The notes: generated by a model not told the origin, from the letters alone. Shown: positions 53,208 through 62,698, counted from the first letter of the stretch. The stretch: DNA of 64,000 bases from Bradyrhizobium erythrophlei (GCF_900129505.1 NZ_LT670818.1:8031001-8095000); one strand, 5' to 3'. Numbers and translations: made by a program.

Positions 53208-54248
53208 TCAGCTGAAGGTGCCGTTGCGGTCGCTGAAGAGATCGAGCGGTCCGGGGGCGCGGACCTCGGGCGTTTGGCTCAATGCCGGGCTTGCATCCGC
53301 AGCCGGCGCAGCATTTGCAATCGACGTCAGCGATGAATTCTTGCCCCATAATTCGCGAACCGTCGGTGAGATCGGCTGCGTGCGTTCGCCGCTAGCCTGA
53401 AACAGCGATCGGAAAATCGGATCGCTCGACGGCGCGGTGGAGGCGGAGGCCACCGTGACCGGCGTCACCGCGCGGACATCCGGAAAGCTCGAGAGATAGG
53501 CGGCGTTGTCGATCGCGGGCGCGGCTGGCGCGGCGCTGGCGAGTGCGAAATTGGGCGCAATGTCGCCGCCGACCGAGGCCATCGCGGTGCGCGTGGCCGG
53601 GGAATTGGCGGCGCCGGCGTAGCGCGCCGACAGCACCGAATAGACTTCGGACACCGTGCGCGCCTGCCCGGAGTGATCGTAGAAGATCGAGCGGTTGGCC
53701 GTGGCGGCGTTGGGAAACAGCTGCGCCGCCGAGGCTTGCGGATTGTCCTCGGCGTTCGAGATCAGCTTGGCCGCGCCGCCGACCCCCATGAAGTGCGCCA
53801 TATAGAGTTCGCCGTCGGTCGGGCGCCGGCCGAGCTTGCCGGTGAGCTTGAAACTGTTGGACTGGGTCAGCACGCCGGCCATCGAGGAGGCGGCGGCCGG
53901 ATCATCGCGCAGCTTCAGAATCGCATTTCGCGCGGCGGGATCGCTGACCGAATAGCCGCCGGAGCCGGTCTTGCTGATGGCGTCGGCATATTGGCCGTAG
54001 CCGAGCTGGGTGCCGGCTTCCTTCACAGTGCCAAGCCAGGTCTGGTCGATGAACTGGAACAGCCCGCGCGCCGACGACGTCGACGCTCCCGCGGTCGGAT
54101 TGAAATTGGATTCCATCTTGGCGGTGGCGAGCAGATATTCGAAGCTGGTGCCAGTGGTGCTGGCGGCCTGCTTGATCGCGCCGGCTATCCGCGCGCGCGA
54201 CGGATCGACACCTGCCGTTGCCGTGGCGTTTGAAGTGTCAACCGACAT
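53208..54248 (-). CDS. Lytic transglycosylase (SLT) domain protein
   Basis: A 346-residue protein with an SLT-type domain near the N-terminus: catalytic Glu in LLATAKMESNFNPTAG followed by SARGLFQFIDQTWL, the family pattern. A long Ala/Pro/Ser-rich C-terminus follows. There is no signal peptide, as in flagellum- or secretion-associated transglycosylases of rhizobia. Start 54248 (MSVDTSN) is chosen over a longer low-quality extension. Confidence 0.85.
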   Translation of the reverse strand: MSVDTSNATATAGVDPSRARIAGAIKQAASTTGTSFEYLLATAKMESNFNPTAGASTSSARGLFQFIDQTWLGTVKEAGTQLGYGQYADAISKTGSGGYSVSDPAARNAILKLRDDPAAASSMAGVLTQSNSFKLTGKLGRRPTDGELYMAHFMGVGGAAKLISNAEDNPQASAAQLFPNAATANRSIFYDHSGQARTVSEVYSVLSARYAGAANSPATRTAMASVGGDIAPNFALASAAPAAPAIDNAAYLSSFPDVRAVTPVTVASASTAPSSDPIFRSLFQASGERTQPISPTVRELWGKNSSLTSIANAAPAADASPALSQTPEVRAPGPLDLFSDRNGTFS

Positions 54249-54379
54249 GTCTGGTCCTCGCTCCCCGCGAAATGACCCACCCTGGCCTGTTCGAGAGCTC
54301 CCACTGACGCCCAAGCCGACGTCACACTGCGGCAATTATGGTTAATGGCGGGTTAATCAGTTCCCAGCCTCCGGTCGTG

Positions 54380-54488
54380 ATCCGGGATGCGCCGTCAGGC
54401 GCAGATCTCAGATGCGCAATTGCGCATCGGGGAATCTGGAGATTGTCGGCGCGAGATTCCGGGTTCGCCTTCGGCGCCCCGGAATGAC
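54380..54488. repeat. Dispersed palindromic repeat between the transglycosylase gene and hisI
   Basis: Contains a perfect 18-bp palindrome GATGCGCAATTGCGCATC (54411-54428) and a hairpin ATTCCGGG / CCCGGAAT (54456-54463, 54478-54485). The CCGGAATGAC end and overall layout resemble multi-copy Bradyrhizobium repeats. It ends six bases before the hisI stop codon. Confidence 0.65.
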
Positions 54489-54493
54489 AGGGA

Positions 54494-54922
54494 CTATTTC
54501 CGATAAACCGTCTTCGGATCGAACAGCCTGTCCGCATCCACGAACGACAATCGCGCCCCATTCTCGCCGGCCTCGACCTTGCGGTAGAAGCACGAATGGC
54601 GGCCGGTGTGACAGGCGGCGCCGTTCTGCTCGACCCGGATCCAGACCGCATCCTGATCGCAATCCAGCCGCATCTCGACCACGCGCTGCGTCTGACCTGA
54701 AGTCTCGCCTTTCCGCCATAACGCGTTGCGGGAGCGGCTGAAGTACCAAGCCTCGCCGCTCGCGATGGTCTTGCGCAGGGCCTCCTCGTTCATATGGGCG
54801 ACCATCAACACGTCACCCGTCGCCGCATCGGTCGCCACGCAGGTGACGAGTCCGGACGCGTCGAATTTGGGCCTGAACGTGAGCCCTTCCTCGATGTTAT
54901 TGATGTCAGTCGATGTCGACAC
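54494..54922 (-). CDS. hisI: Phosphoribosyl-AMP cyclohydrolase
   Basis: A 142-residue HisI enzyme, third step of histidine synthesis. Active-site and metal-binding motifs are present: AWYFSRSRNALWRKGETSG, RLDCDQDAVWIRV and ACHTGRHSCFYR. The GTG at 54922 is preferred because it gives the family length and lacks the basic extension upstream. It stands apart from other his genes, as in rhizobia. Confidence 0.92.
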   Translation of the reverse strand: MSTSTDINNIEEGLTFRPKFDASGLVTCVATDAATGDVLMVAHMNEEALRKTIASGEAWYFSRSRNALWRKGETSGQTQRVVEMRLDCDQDAVWIRVEQNGAACHTGRHSCFYRKVEAGENGARLSFVDADRLFDPKTVYRK

Positions 54923-55012
54923 GGTCAGTTCTCGCGAATTCCATAGCGTTTTCGAGCGAGGTGGACGCCGGTTCGCGTGAAGAAAACGCGCCAAACCAAA
55001 ATATACGCGAGG

Positions 55013-55753
55013 TTACCGCGACGTGCCTCGCACCATGGACAGGAAACGCGCCTGCTCCGCGGGATTGTCGCGGAACATGCCGGTAAAGCGGCTGGTGAAG
55101 GTCGAGGCGCCGTGCTTGGCGACGCCGCGCACCGACATGCAGGTATGCTCCGCCTCGATCATCACGGCAACGCCGCGGGGTTTTAGGACCTCGTCGATCG
55201 CGGCGGCAATCTGGGCGGTCAGATGCTCCTGGGTCTGCAGCCGGCGGGCAAAGATGTCGGTCAGCCGCGCCAACTTCGACAGCCCCACCACCCGCTCCAC
55301 CGGCGTATAGGCGATATGCGCCTTGCCGTAGAACGGCATCATGTGGTGTTCGCATTGCGAGGTGAACTCGATGTCGCGGATCAGCACAAAATCGTCATAG
55401 CCGGCGGTCTCGCCGAAGGTGCGGTTGAGCACCTCGGCCGGACACTGATGATAGCCCTGATAGAGTTCGTCAAAGGCCTCGACCACGCGGCGGGGCGTAT
55501 CGAGCAGACCCTCACGCTGGGGGTTCTCGCCGATGTAGCTGAGTAACGTGTGCACCGCCGCTTCCGCCTCGGAGCGCGACGGACGCGGCTGATCGGCGCG
55601 GACGGCGGCCGCCAGAAATTCGGAAGGATCGAGTTCCGCCGGACGCATGTCCGCGAGCTTCGCCTCCGCAGTTTTGCTGTCGGAAGGCTTCGTTTCGGAA
55701 GGCTTCAGTTCGGAAGGCTTGCCTGGGCGGATGGATTTGATCAATGCGTCCAT
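55013..55753 (-). CDS. folE: GTP cyclohydrolase I
   Basis: A 246-residue FolE, first enzyme of tetrahydrofolate synthesis. The zinc and catalytic residues are intact ([21 protein letters not shown] and [12 protein letters not shown]). A low-complexity N-terminal region of about 50 residues carries Lys-Pro-Ser-Glu repeats, absent from typical FolE and encoded by a 15-nt tandem repeat. GGAG stands upstream of the ATG at 55753. Confidence 0.93.
   Translation of the reverse strand: MDALIKSIRPGKPSELKPSETKPSDSKTAEAKLADMRPAELDPSEFLAAAVRADQPRPSRSEAEAAVHTLLSYIGENPQREGLLDTPRRVVEAFDELYQGYHQCPAEVLNRTFGETAGYDDFVLIRDIEFTSQCEHHMMPFYGKAHIAYTPVERVVGLSKLARLTDIFARRLQTQEHLTAQIAAAIDEVLKPRGVAVMIEAEHTCMSVRGVAKHGASTFTSRFTGMFRDNPAEQARFLSMVRGTSR
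55680..55724. repeat. 15-nt tandem repeat, three copies, within folE
   Basis: Three consecutive copies of TCGGAAGGCTTC-like 15-mers encode the KPSE repeats in the FolE N-terminus. Copy number could vary between strains without changing the reading frame. Confidence 0.75.
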
Positions 55754-55972
55754 GTCAACTCCGTTCGACCGATCCAGAATGGACCGGAGTGTCACCGGCA
55801 GACGGGGCGGTTTGCCGCCGGACGCCTGAGTCTCACAATAACATCATCGCGCCGGATCGGTTTCGATTCGGCCGATGGCCGGACTGTATTTCCGGCATCG
55901 GCTCCCATATATAGGACCGTCGCCCCCAGCCGCCAAGGGCGAACGTACCAGACAGCCCGAGACGTCAAGCCT

Positions 55973-56422
55973 ATGCTGAACGACATTTACAACAAGCGGA
56001 TCATCGAATTAGCCGGGAATATCCCCCGGCTGGGGCGGCTCGCCGCGCCGGATGCCAGCGCCACGGCGCATTCCAAGCTATGCGGCTCGACCGTCAAGGT
56101 CGACCTCAAGATGGACGGCATAGTGGTCACCGACTTTGCCCATGACGTGAAGGCCTGCGCGCTCGGCCAGGCCTCTTCCTCGATCATGGCGAGCCATGTG
56201 GTCGGCTCGACCGCGAGCGAACTGCGCGAATTACGCGAGACCGTGCGCAGAATGCTGAAGGAAAACGGCCAGCCGCCGCAAGGCAAATGGGCCGATATCG
56301 CCCTGCTCGAGCCGGTCCGCGATTACAAGGCCCGCCACGCCTCGACCCTCCTGACCTTCGATGCCGTGGTCGACGCCATCGGCCAGATCGAGGCCAAGGC
56401 AAAACAGCCGGCATCGGCGTAA
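55973..56422 (+). CDS. IscU/NifU-like iron-sulfur scaffold
   Basis: A 149-residue protein of the IscU/SufU fold. Cysteines of the first two cluster-ligand motifs are present (SKLCGSTV and VKACALGQASSSIM), but the third Cys position reads RHASTLLTF, with no cysteine. Rhizobial members of this group commonly lack it. It may be a SufU-like or U-type protein with altered cluster binding. Adjacent folE and hisI are probably unrelated in function. Confidence 0.82.
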   Translation: MLNDIYNKRIIELAGNIPRLGRLAAPDASATAHSKLCGSTVKVDLKMDGIVVTDFAHDVKACALGQASSSIMASHVVGSTASELRELRETVRRMLKENGQPPQGKWADIALLEPVRDYKARHASTLLTFDAVVDAIGQIEAKAKQPASA

Positions 56423-56442
56423 GGGGTCAATACGCGGTCGCC

Positions 56443-56533
56443 ATGCCCGCGAATGCGGGCATCTGGTACGTCGGGAAATCTCGATCAACCGCTGAAGCCG
56501 CGTCGTACTGGATCATCCGCTTTCGCGGATGAT
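56443..56533. repeat. Two-hairpin dispersed repeat
   Basis: ATGCCCGC / GCGGGCAT around GAAT (56443-56462) and ATCATCCGC / GCGGATGAT around TTTC (56512-56533) flank a GTACGTCGGG-type core. The two-hairpin layout is that of REP-like elements. It fills the gap between convergent genes ending at 56422 and 56560. Confidence 0.65.
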
Positions 56534-56559
56534 GACATCGTTTTTTGGGTCTATTGTCG

Positions 56560-57468
56560 CTACTTCGCCGGCGTCGCCACGATCCCGCCGGTCGGCGCGG
56601 CGGCTTCCGCCGTCCTGGTGGATTTCACGGCCTGCGGATTGATCGCGGCGTCTCCGGCATTGCCGACAAACCGATCCTGCACCGGCTTGGGCGCAAGCTC
56701 GGCCACTGGCACAATGGCGACGTCCAGCTTCGGCAGCACCTCGGCGACCGCATCGGTGGTCACGAGATTGGTCAGCCGCAGTTCTTCGTGCGACAATTCG
56801 TGCAGATCTTCCCACGGCGGCACGTTCAGCGACAGCGACAAAAGATCGCCCGCGCCGCCCATGTCGAAGGTGTACTTGGCAAGCCGCCCGATGTCGCGCT
56901 CGACGATCATCATGTCCTGCGCGGTGTAGCTGGCGGCCTTGGCGTCGTCGGCGCGGTCGCCCATCCAGATTTGATGGACCCGCACGTGCGCTGCCTCAGG
57001 CACGTAGCGCGTCTTGCCCGACAGCAGCAGGTAAACGCACATCGACTCGCAATAGGCCTCGGGATCGATGCTGGCCCGGCCGCCCTTCGCGGTGCGGGTC
57101 TGCACGTTGATGCCGACGGTGGTCAAGAGACCCAGACTGCGCCAGCGCCGTCCGAGCGTGATGGAATCGTTGACCGAACCGCCGCTGGAATCCAGCACGA
57201 TCGTCGCGCCGCCGAGATCGCGTCCTTGCGCGAATTCATCGAAATCCCTGGGGCTGTCGGCGGTCACGATGCCGACCGCGCTGATCCAGCCGCCGCAATT
57301 CGGCTCGCAGGCGACCCAGCTGAAGCGCATCGGCATTTTGCGCTCTTCGAGGGTGGCGCCGGCATTCGCCGGACCGCCGGGCGCAGCCAGGCCGGGCAAT
57401 GCAATGCAGAAGGCCATAGCGCCAAGCAGCGCCAAGCCGCGAAGATTGAGCGACCTCACGAGACCCAA
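56560..57468 (-). CDS. Exported ClpP-fold-like protein (COG3904 type)
   Basis: A 302-residue protein with an N-terminal signal (LNLRGLALLGAMAFCIALPGLAA) and a crotonase/ClpP-like core: VLDSSGGSVNDSITLGR (oxyanion-type glycine loop), ESMCVYLLLSGKTRYVPEAAHVRVHQIW. The position that holds the nucleophilic Ser in ClpP is Met/Cys here, so peptidase activity is doubtful. Periplasmic proteins of this sort have no known role. Start 57468; an earlier start is not evident. Confidence 0.7.
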   Translation of the reverse strand: MGLVRSLNLRGLALLGAMAFCIALPGLAAPGGPANAGATLEERKMPMRFSWVACEPNCGGWISAVGIVTADSPRDFDEFAQGRDLGGATIVLDSSGGSVNDSITLGRRWRSLGLLTTVGINVQTRTAKGGRASIDPEAYCESMCVYLLLSGKTRYVPEAAHVRVHQIWMGDRADDAKAASYTAQDMMIVERDIGRLAKYTFDMGGAGDLLSLSLNVPPWEDLHELSHEELRLTNLVTTDAVAEVLPKLDVAIVPVAELAPKPVQDRFVGNAGDAAINPQAVKSTRTAEAAAPTGGIVATPAK

Positions 57469-57712
57469 TTCGGTTCCTTCCCCACTGGCCCCAAAACGAA
57501 CGGTGGCAACGGTCCCAGTCCAACGCCAATTGATTCTGTCATGCGGGCGTTATCAAAAGGGTAGCCGTCGCAAACTTCATCGTCCATAGAACCTTTGCTG
57601 CACCGCCACCCAAATCATTGATATTTCTCAAACTGTGGCACAATTACTTGCGACGACGAGTTCCATGCCCGGGAACTGCGCAGATCCCGCTTATGCTTGC
57701 AGCAAGCCGCCC

Positions 57713-58057
57713 ATGAAGCATTCATCGTCACAACATTGTGTGGACTGCGCCAACGCGGCCGCCCGCCTGCCGCGCAATGCCGGGCGCGCCTTGATCTGGA
57801 TTTACCGGCATACGCTCTCGCCGTTGGTCGGTTACAACTGCCGGCACCTGCCGACCTGTTCGCTCTATGGCGACGAGGCGATCGAACGGTTCGGATTGTG
57901 GGGCGGCGGATGGATGACGCTGGCTCGCCTGTTGCGCTGCCAACCCTGGGGCACCTCGGGAATCGACAATGTGCCGGCGACAACCCCACCGGGCGCGCGG
58001 TGGTATCTGCCGTGGCGATACGGACGCTGGCGCGGCGTCAACGCGCCGCCGGGTTGA
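57713..58057 (+). CDS. yidD: Membrane protein insertion factor YidD
   Basis: A 114-residue YidD. The conserved core LIWIYRHTLSPLVGYNCRHLPTCSLYGDEAIERFGLW is intact, including the Cys-x5-Cys and RCQPWG block. It assists YidC-dependent insertion. The start is uncertain: 57713 (MKHSSS) is used, and ATG at 57665 gives 16 more residues. Confidence 0.87.
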   Translation: MKHSSSQHCVDCANAAARLPRNAGRALIWIYRHTLSPLVGYNCRHLPTCSLYGDEAIERFGLWGGGWMTLARLLRCQPWGTSGIDNVPATTPPGARWYLPWRYGRWRGVNAPPG

Positions 58058-58221
58058 TCCAGGTCCGCCGAGCCGCGCTGCTTCGATCCTTCCCCGACAG
58101 CCGCGGCGGCGGAGCCCCTCTTCGCTGCAGTGCTTCCAAGCGAAAGGTGCATTGCTGCCGTGACGGGAACCGCGGCGCCGCAGTGACATTGATTTGGTAG
58201 CTTCGACTCGAGGCCCAATCA

Positions 58222-58407
58222 ATGCGCTGGAAAATCAGCCCGTGGAAATTGAGCAATGGCGATCACCACGATCCCCGCCACCTTGATTTGATCGCGGCGC
58301 TTGCGCTCGTCATCGTGATCGTCGCGGTCTGCAGATTTGTGAGCGGCGGACACGAGCCGCCAAGCAAGGCAGCCTTCATCGTGCCGAGCCAAAGCGTTCG
58401 CTGGTGA
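58222..58407 (+). CDS. Small single-span membrane protein
   Basis: A 61-residue protein (MRWKISPWKLSNGDHHD start) with one hydrophobic helix LIAALALVIVIVAVCRFV and a polar C-terminus. GAGG precedes the ATG. It lies between yidD and the secreted protein at 58431. Unknown function. Confidence 0.6.
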   Translation: MRWKISPWKLSNGDHHDPRHLDLIAALALVIVIVAVCRFVSGGHEPPSKAAFIVPSQSVRW

Positions 58408-58430
58408 GGTCGCAGGGGGCGTAAGATACT

Positions 58431-59657
58431 TTAGCGCGAAAACCAGAAGAAGGGTTGCGACTGGCCGATCGGAGCCGGCGGACGCGGCGCGCGCGAACGT
58501 CGCGGTTTGAATGACCCCGGTTCGACCGATGGGGCCGCCGACGAGGTGTCGACGCCGCCCTCATCATCGGAAGCCGTCCTGACCGCCAGCAGCAAGTTCG
58601 ACTCATGCGAGCGCCAGCGATAGCCGATGCCGAAATCCATCGGCTGGGCCCGGCGGAACAGCTCGGCATATTGCGCCTGGTACATTCCGGGGAATTTGTC
58701 GATCGGACCGGCATAGCGACCGAACGGGAAGAACCGCCAACTCCTCGGATTGTAGTTGGCGAGCGGGATGCCGGAATCATCCTGGATAATGGTGGCGCTA
58801 TGGGCGAGCAGGAAATTGCGGACGGTGGAGAAATTGCCGGAATGCAGCAGATAGGACGCGCTCTTGATCAGGCTGTTGCCGGGCCCAAGCGCCTCGCAAA
58901 ACTTCAGGAATCCCCTGGCCTTGACGCCGGGATTGGAGAGATCGGTCGAGAAGTAATACAGCGTCTTCGGCTGGCCATCATGGCCTGAGAACACGATCCG
59001 CACCCCGCGGGTCGCGTTCTTGCCCGGATTTTCGCCTGCGGCATACGCCGCGCCCTTGTCGTCGAGCGCGACCGGACCGACCTCGCGGATGGTCTTGCCC
59101 GAACGCGCCAGGAATACGTAGAGGATCGGCAACGTGCCGCCGAGCTCTCCGGCGCGCAGATCGACCTTCATCTGCTTGGTAATGAAAAAGCTGAAGCTCA
59201 GGATCGAGCCCATCGAACGCTCGACATCGTAAATCGCGGCTCCCACCCCTCCCTGCGGCAATTTCGTCAGATCGGGCACTGAACCCGGCGGCTCCAGCGC
59301 GCTCAGCACGTAGGTTGTGGCCTTCGAATAAAACGCATCGGCGTAGAGGAAATCCGGCCCCGAAAACATGTAGAACATCGCAGGCTTCGGCGCGGCCAGA
59401 TTGGCGGTTGCCCAGGCCCGGATCTTCGAAAGCTGGCGCTGCTCGAGTTCGGCGAACGCCGCATCGAAGAACTTCGCATGCCGCTGCCAGGAAGGGTCCC
59501 TGGTCAACGGCAGCAGCGGTGAATTGGCCGAGGGCATCATCCCCGCAAGGAACAGCGCCGTATCGTTGGCGGTGACGGCATCGGCCGCGCGCGAAGGCAG
59601 CGCGGCCACCAGGCACAGGGTTGCTGCAGCGAGCACAATTTTCGTGAACTGACGCAT
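58431..59657 (-). CDS. Secreted hypothetical protein (408 residues)
   Basis: An exported protein with signal peptide MRQFTKIVLAAATLCLVAALPSRA, then a large globular region with motifs FLAGMMPSANSPLLPLTRD, MFYMFSGPDFLYADAFY, LSFSFFITKQMKVDLR and TLYYFSTDLSNPGVK, and a Pro/Ser-rich C-terminus. I recognise no characterised family; the pattern is like large periplasmic hypothetical proteins of the Bradyrhizobium group. It follows the APC permease by 2 nt, so the two form an operon. Confidence 0.78.
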   Translation of the reverse strand: MRQFTKIVLAAATLCLVAALPSRAADAVTANDTALFLAGMMPSANSPLLPLTRDPSWQRHAKFFDAAFAELEQRQLSKIRAWATANLAAPKPAMFYMFSGPDFLYADAFYSKATTYVLSALEPPGSVPDLTKLPQGGVGAAIYDVERSMGSILSFSFFITKQMKVDLRAGELGGTLPILYVFLARSGKTIREVGPVALDDKGAAYAAGENPGKNATRGVRIVFSGHDGQPKTLYYFSTDLSNPGVKARGFLKFCEALGPGNSLIKSASYLLHSGNFSTVRNFLLAHSATIIQDDSGIPLANYNPRSWRFFPFGRYAGPIDKFPGMYQAQYAELFRRAQPMDFGIGYRWRSHESNLLLAVRTASDDEGGVDTSSAAPSVEPGSFKPRRSRAPRPPAPIGQSQPFFWFSR

Positions 59658-59659
59658 AT

Positions 59660-61066
59660 CTATTCGCGGCCTGGAGCTGAAGTTGCAGATTCGTCGCGCT
59701 TGCGGAAAACGGCATAAATCAACAGGCCGGAAATCATGATCAAGCTACCGAGCGCCGACTGCAACGGCCGTTCCATTAGAAGATAGTACATCATGAAGGC
59801 GGTCACGAGCAGGAAAACCAAAGAGGTGATCGGGTATCCCCAGGCGCGATAAGGCCGCGGCGTGTCGGGCTGGGTGATGCGCAACTTGATCACGCCGAGC
59901 ACGGTGAAGAACGAGCAGAACAACAGCGCGAACTGAATGAAATCGAGCACCGCCTCGAAACTGCGGGTGAACAGCATCAGGCTCGCCACCGCGAGCTGGA
60001 AAAGGATGGCGTAGGCCGGCGCGCCCTGGCTCGATTTGCGGGCGAAGACCCGCAACGCCGGGATGTCCTCCCCCATCGTCATCATCACGCGCGGGCCGAT
60101 CCACATCATCGCGCTGATCGAGGAGATCAGCCCGATGCAGATCATGGCGCCGACGATGCGGCCGCCGATGTCGCCGAAGATGAAGCTGCCGGCGATGCGG
60201 GCGACGTCGAGCTGCCCGGACAACCTGTCGATCGGCGTGGTGTGCAGGAACACCGCGTTCAGCGCGACATAGAGCACCAGCACGATCAGCGTTCCTGCAA
60301 GGAGCGCGCGCGGCAGGTTCTGCTGCGGCGCCTGCATCTCGCCGATGATGTAGGTCGCCGCGTTCCATCCCGAGAAGGAATACATCACGAACACGAGCCC
60401 GATCGCGAACGGCGCGCTGGCGATGTGGGCGAAGTCGCCAGCCTGCGGCGCGAACGAGACCGGCTGCGGCGTGCCGACGACAAATCCGGCGATCAGGAAC
60501 GCTGTGATCAGCACCACTTTCAAAATGGTCGAGATCAATTGAAACGTGCTGGAGTGCCGGACCCCGGACAGCTGCACGATCGACACCAGCCAGACCACGC
60601 CAACGGCGAGCGCAAGCGGCGGCGCTCCCGGCAGCACCGATTTGCCGTATTCCCCGAACGCCATCGCGGCCAGCGCCACGGGGGCCGCAAAGCCGACGGT
60701 TGCCGACACCCAGCCCGCCAGAAATCCGAACGCCGGATGAAAGGCGCGGCTGAGAAAATTGTATTCGCCGCTTGAGCGCGGAAACATCGCGCCGAGTTCG
60801 CTGTAGGAAAACACGCCGCACAAGGCGACGATACCGCCGACGGTCCACAGCAGCAGGATCGCAAAGCCGGATGGGATGTCCTTGACCTGAAAGCCGAGGC
60901 TGGTGAAGACGCCGACGCCGACCATGTCGGCGACGACGATGGCGGCCGCCACGATCACCGAAACGGTGGAACCGCCTCCGGGAAGCTGGGCGGGCCATGC
61001 CACTGTTCCCGTCTCTGATGCCGCCATGCCAGTCCACACTTGGGGCGTCGCGCCCGCTTGCTTCAT
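59660..61066 (-). CDS. APC-family amino acid permease
   Basis: A 468-residue transporter with 12 spans. The first span has the APC signature ADMVGVGVFTSLGFQV, and FSGWNAATYIIGEMQAPQQNLPRAL matches the family's central motif. Likely a proton-coupled amino acid or amine importer. A CRP/FNR-like dyad (61106-61119) and a longer 13-bp dyad (61123-61152) lie between its start and the next, divergent gene. A second in-frame ATG is present at 61027. Confidence 0.87.
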   Translation of the reverse strand: MKQAGATPQVWTGMAASETGTVAWPAQLPGGGSTVSVIVAAAIVVADMVGVGVFTSLGFQVKDIPSGFAILLLWTVGGIVALCGVFSYSELGAMFPRSSGEYNFLSRAFHPAFGFLAGWVSATVGFAAPVALAAMAFGEYGKSVLPGAPPLALAVGVVWLVSIVQLSGVRHSSTFQLISTILKVVLITAFLIAGFVVGTPQPVSFAPQAGDFAHIASAPFAIGLVFVMYSFSGWNAATYIIGEMQAPQQNLPRALLAGTLIVLVLYVALNAVFLHTTPIDRLSGQLDVARIAGSFIFGDIGGRIVGAMICIGLISSISAMMWIGPRVMMTMGEDIPALRVFARKSSQGAPAYAILFQLAVASLMLFTRSFEAVLDFIQFALLFCSFFTVLGVIKLRITQPDTPRPYRAWGYPITSLVFLLVTAFMMYYLLMERPLQSALGSLIMISGLLIYAVFRKRDESATSAPGRE

Positions 61067-61105
61067 CGTGCAGGCTCACCCGTATCAATTCAAGCAGGCT
61101 TAACA

Positions 61106-61119
61106 GTGATTTAGATCAC
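61106..61119. promoter_or_regulatory. CRP/FNR-like dyad upstream of the APC permease
   Basis: GTGAT-TTAG-ATCAC is a perfect palindrome and fits GTGA-N6-TCAC, the core of CRP/FNR sites. It is 40-53 nt upstream of the permease start. Confidence 0.45.
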
Positions 61120-61122
61120 GGC

Positions 61123-61152
61123 CCAGGTTCGGTATTTTCATACCGAACCTGG
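61123..61152. promoter_or_regulatory. Perfect 13-bp dyad in a divergent promoter region
   Basis: CCAGGTTCGGTAT / ATACCGAACCTGG around a TTTC spacer. No T-run follows on either strand and both neighbouring genes point away, so an operator for a dimeric regulator is likelier than a terminator. Confidence 0.5.
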
Positions 61153-61312
61153 CTGCGGCATTGCGAAAGCAGGACGGCGGTCCCACAATCAGGACACGAT
61201 TTTGTGTTCTTTGCCGGTTTCCGGATGGGGAGTTTTCCGGATGCTTAACGTCACCTCAACGTTAGCGAGCTGACATACGCCGGTCGCCGGTGGACATTGG
61301 GGCAGAGGGTGG

Positions 61313-62623
61313 ATGGTCGGGGCGGAATTCCAGACATCTGATGGCGCAGGCCGGGTGCCGACACCGGGCGCGTCGCGCTGTGCGCGGCTGATAGTCCCTG
61401 CCCGCCGCGCCGGTTCGGATCGATGGCGCTGGATCGCCAGTCTGGCGGCGCTTGTGCCGCTGTCCTTGGTGCTCGCCCAGTGCGGCAAGGCGCCCGGCGC
61501 CGGCCAGCTCGCGGCCAATTCGCAGGCCGCGAGCGCTGACAATTTCGACGACCGCTTCCCACCACCTCAATTCAAGGATCGCTTCCCGAGCGCGGACGAG
61601 AGTTTTCAACCACTCAAACCCGCCGAGGCGCCGGCCAAACGAACGGCGCAAACCCAGCCCGCGCCCTATCGGGTTGCGTCGCTGGAGCCGACGGGACCTT
61701 ACCAGCGCCCGCCGCGGGAAGATCTGACCACGCTGGTTGGCCTGAAATCCTCGGCCTTCCCCTATCTTGGCAACAATCCGCGTACTGACGCCCCGTTCCT
61801 GGACGTTGCCAAGGACGGACGCCGCGGCCACCGCAGCTATGGCGGCAGGGTTTACTGGCAGGACACGACCTACAACGACAACCGCGTTCTGATGCATGTC
61901 CCGGAGAATTTCGATATCCGCAAACCCGGGGTGATCGTCGTGTTCTTCCATGGCAACGGCGCTACGCTGGAACGCGACGTGCGCGACCGGCAGCTGGTGC
62001 CGCAACAGATTACGGATTCCGGTGTCAACGCCGTGCTGCTCGCACCGCAGCTTGCGGTCGATGCCGCCGATTCCAGCGCCGGCAAGTTCTGGCAGCCCGG
62101 TGGACTCAAACGCTTCATCGATGAATCGGCCGGTCATCTCGCCAGCCTCTATGGCGACCCGCGCTCCGCCAGGGAGTTCGCGAACCTGCCGGTCATCCTG
62201 GTCGGCTACAGCGGCGGCTTCGTGCCGACCGCCTGGAGCCTCGAAGTGGGCGGGCTCGGCAATCGCATCCGCGGCGTGTTCCTGCTCGATGCCGTCTATG
62301 GCGAATTGGACAAGTTTGCCTCCTGGATCGAGAATAACCGGTCGGGCTTCTTCGTCAGCGCCTATACGCACTACACCCAGCGGCACGACCAGGAGCTGAT
62401 GCAGATGCTGCGGCAAAGGGGCATCGCCATCTCGGACGAGATGGATGGTCCGCTGCGGCCCGGCAGCGTGGTCTTCGTCAAGACACAGGATGGCGTGACG
62501 CATCGCGACTACGTCACGCATGCGTGGACGGAAAACCCGGTCAAGGAAGTGCTGCTCAAGATGGCGGCAACGCCGGCGCTGACGCGGGTTGTGGCCGGCG
62601 CTGCATCGTCCACGAGCCGCTGA
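61313..62623 (+). CDS. Exported alpha/beta-hydrolase-like lipoprotein
   Basis: A 436-residue protein. Within the first 60 residues a hydrophobic stretch ending SLVLAQCGKAPG forms a lipobox-like sequence, so it is probably a lipoprotein with a long N-terminal region; a later start would suit this better. The core has oxyanion motif VVFFHGNGATLERD and nucleophile VGYSGGFVPTAW. Such proteins are poorly characterised secreted esterase-like proteins. The upstream 60 codons are less certain. Confidence 0.68.
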   Translation: MVGAEFQTSDGAGRVPTPGASRCARLIVPARRAGSDRWRWIASLAALVPLSLVLAQCGKAPGAGQLAANSQAASADNFDDRFPPPQFKDRFPSADESFQPLKPAEAPAKRTAQTQPAPYRVASLEPTGPYQRPPREDLTTLVGLKSSAFPYLGNNPRTDAPFLDVAKDGRRGHRSYGGRVYWQDTTYNDNRVLMHVPENFDIRKPGVIVVFFHGNGATLERDVRDRQLVPQQITDSGVNAVLLAPQLAVDAADSSAGKFWQPGGLKRFIDESAGHLASLYGDPRSAREFANLPVILVGYSGGFVPTAWSLEVGGLGNRIRGVFLLDAVYGELDKFASWIENNRSGFFVSAYTHYTQRHDQELMQMLRQRGIAISDEMDGPLRPGSVVFVKTQDGVTHRDYVTHAWTENPVKEVLLKMAATPALTRVVAGAASSTSR

Positions 62624-62698
62624 CCGCGCTCGGGACGGTCGCTTCATTATGGCCTGTTCGACTGATCAAGCCGCCTCTCGCCGGCGCGCCCTGCCCCC

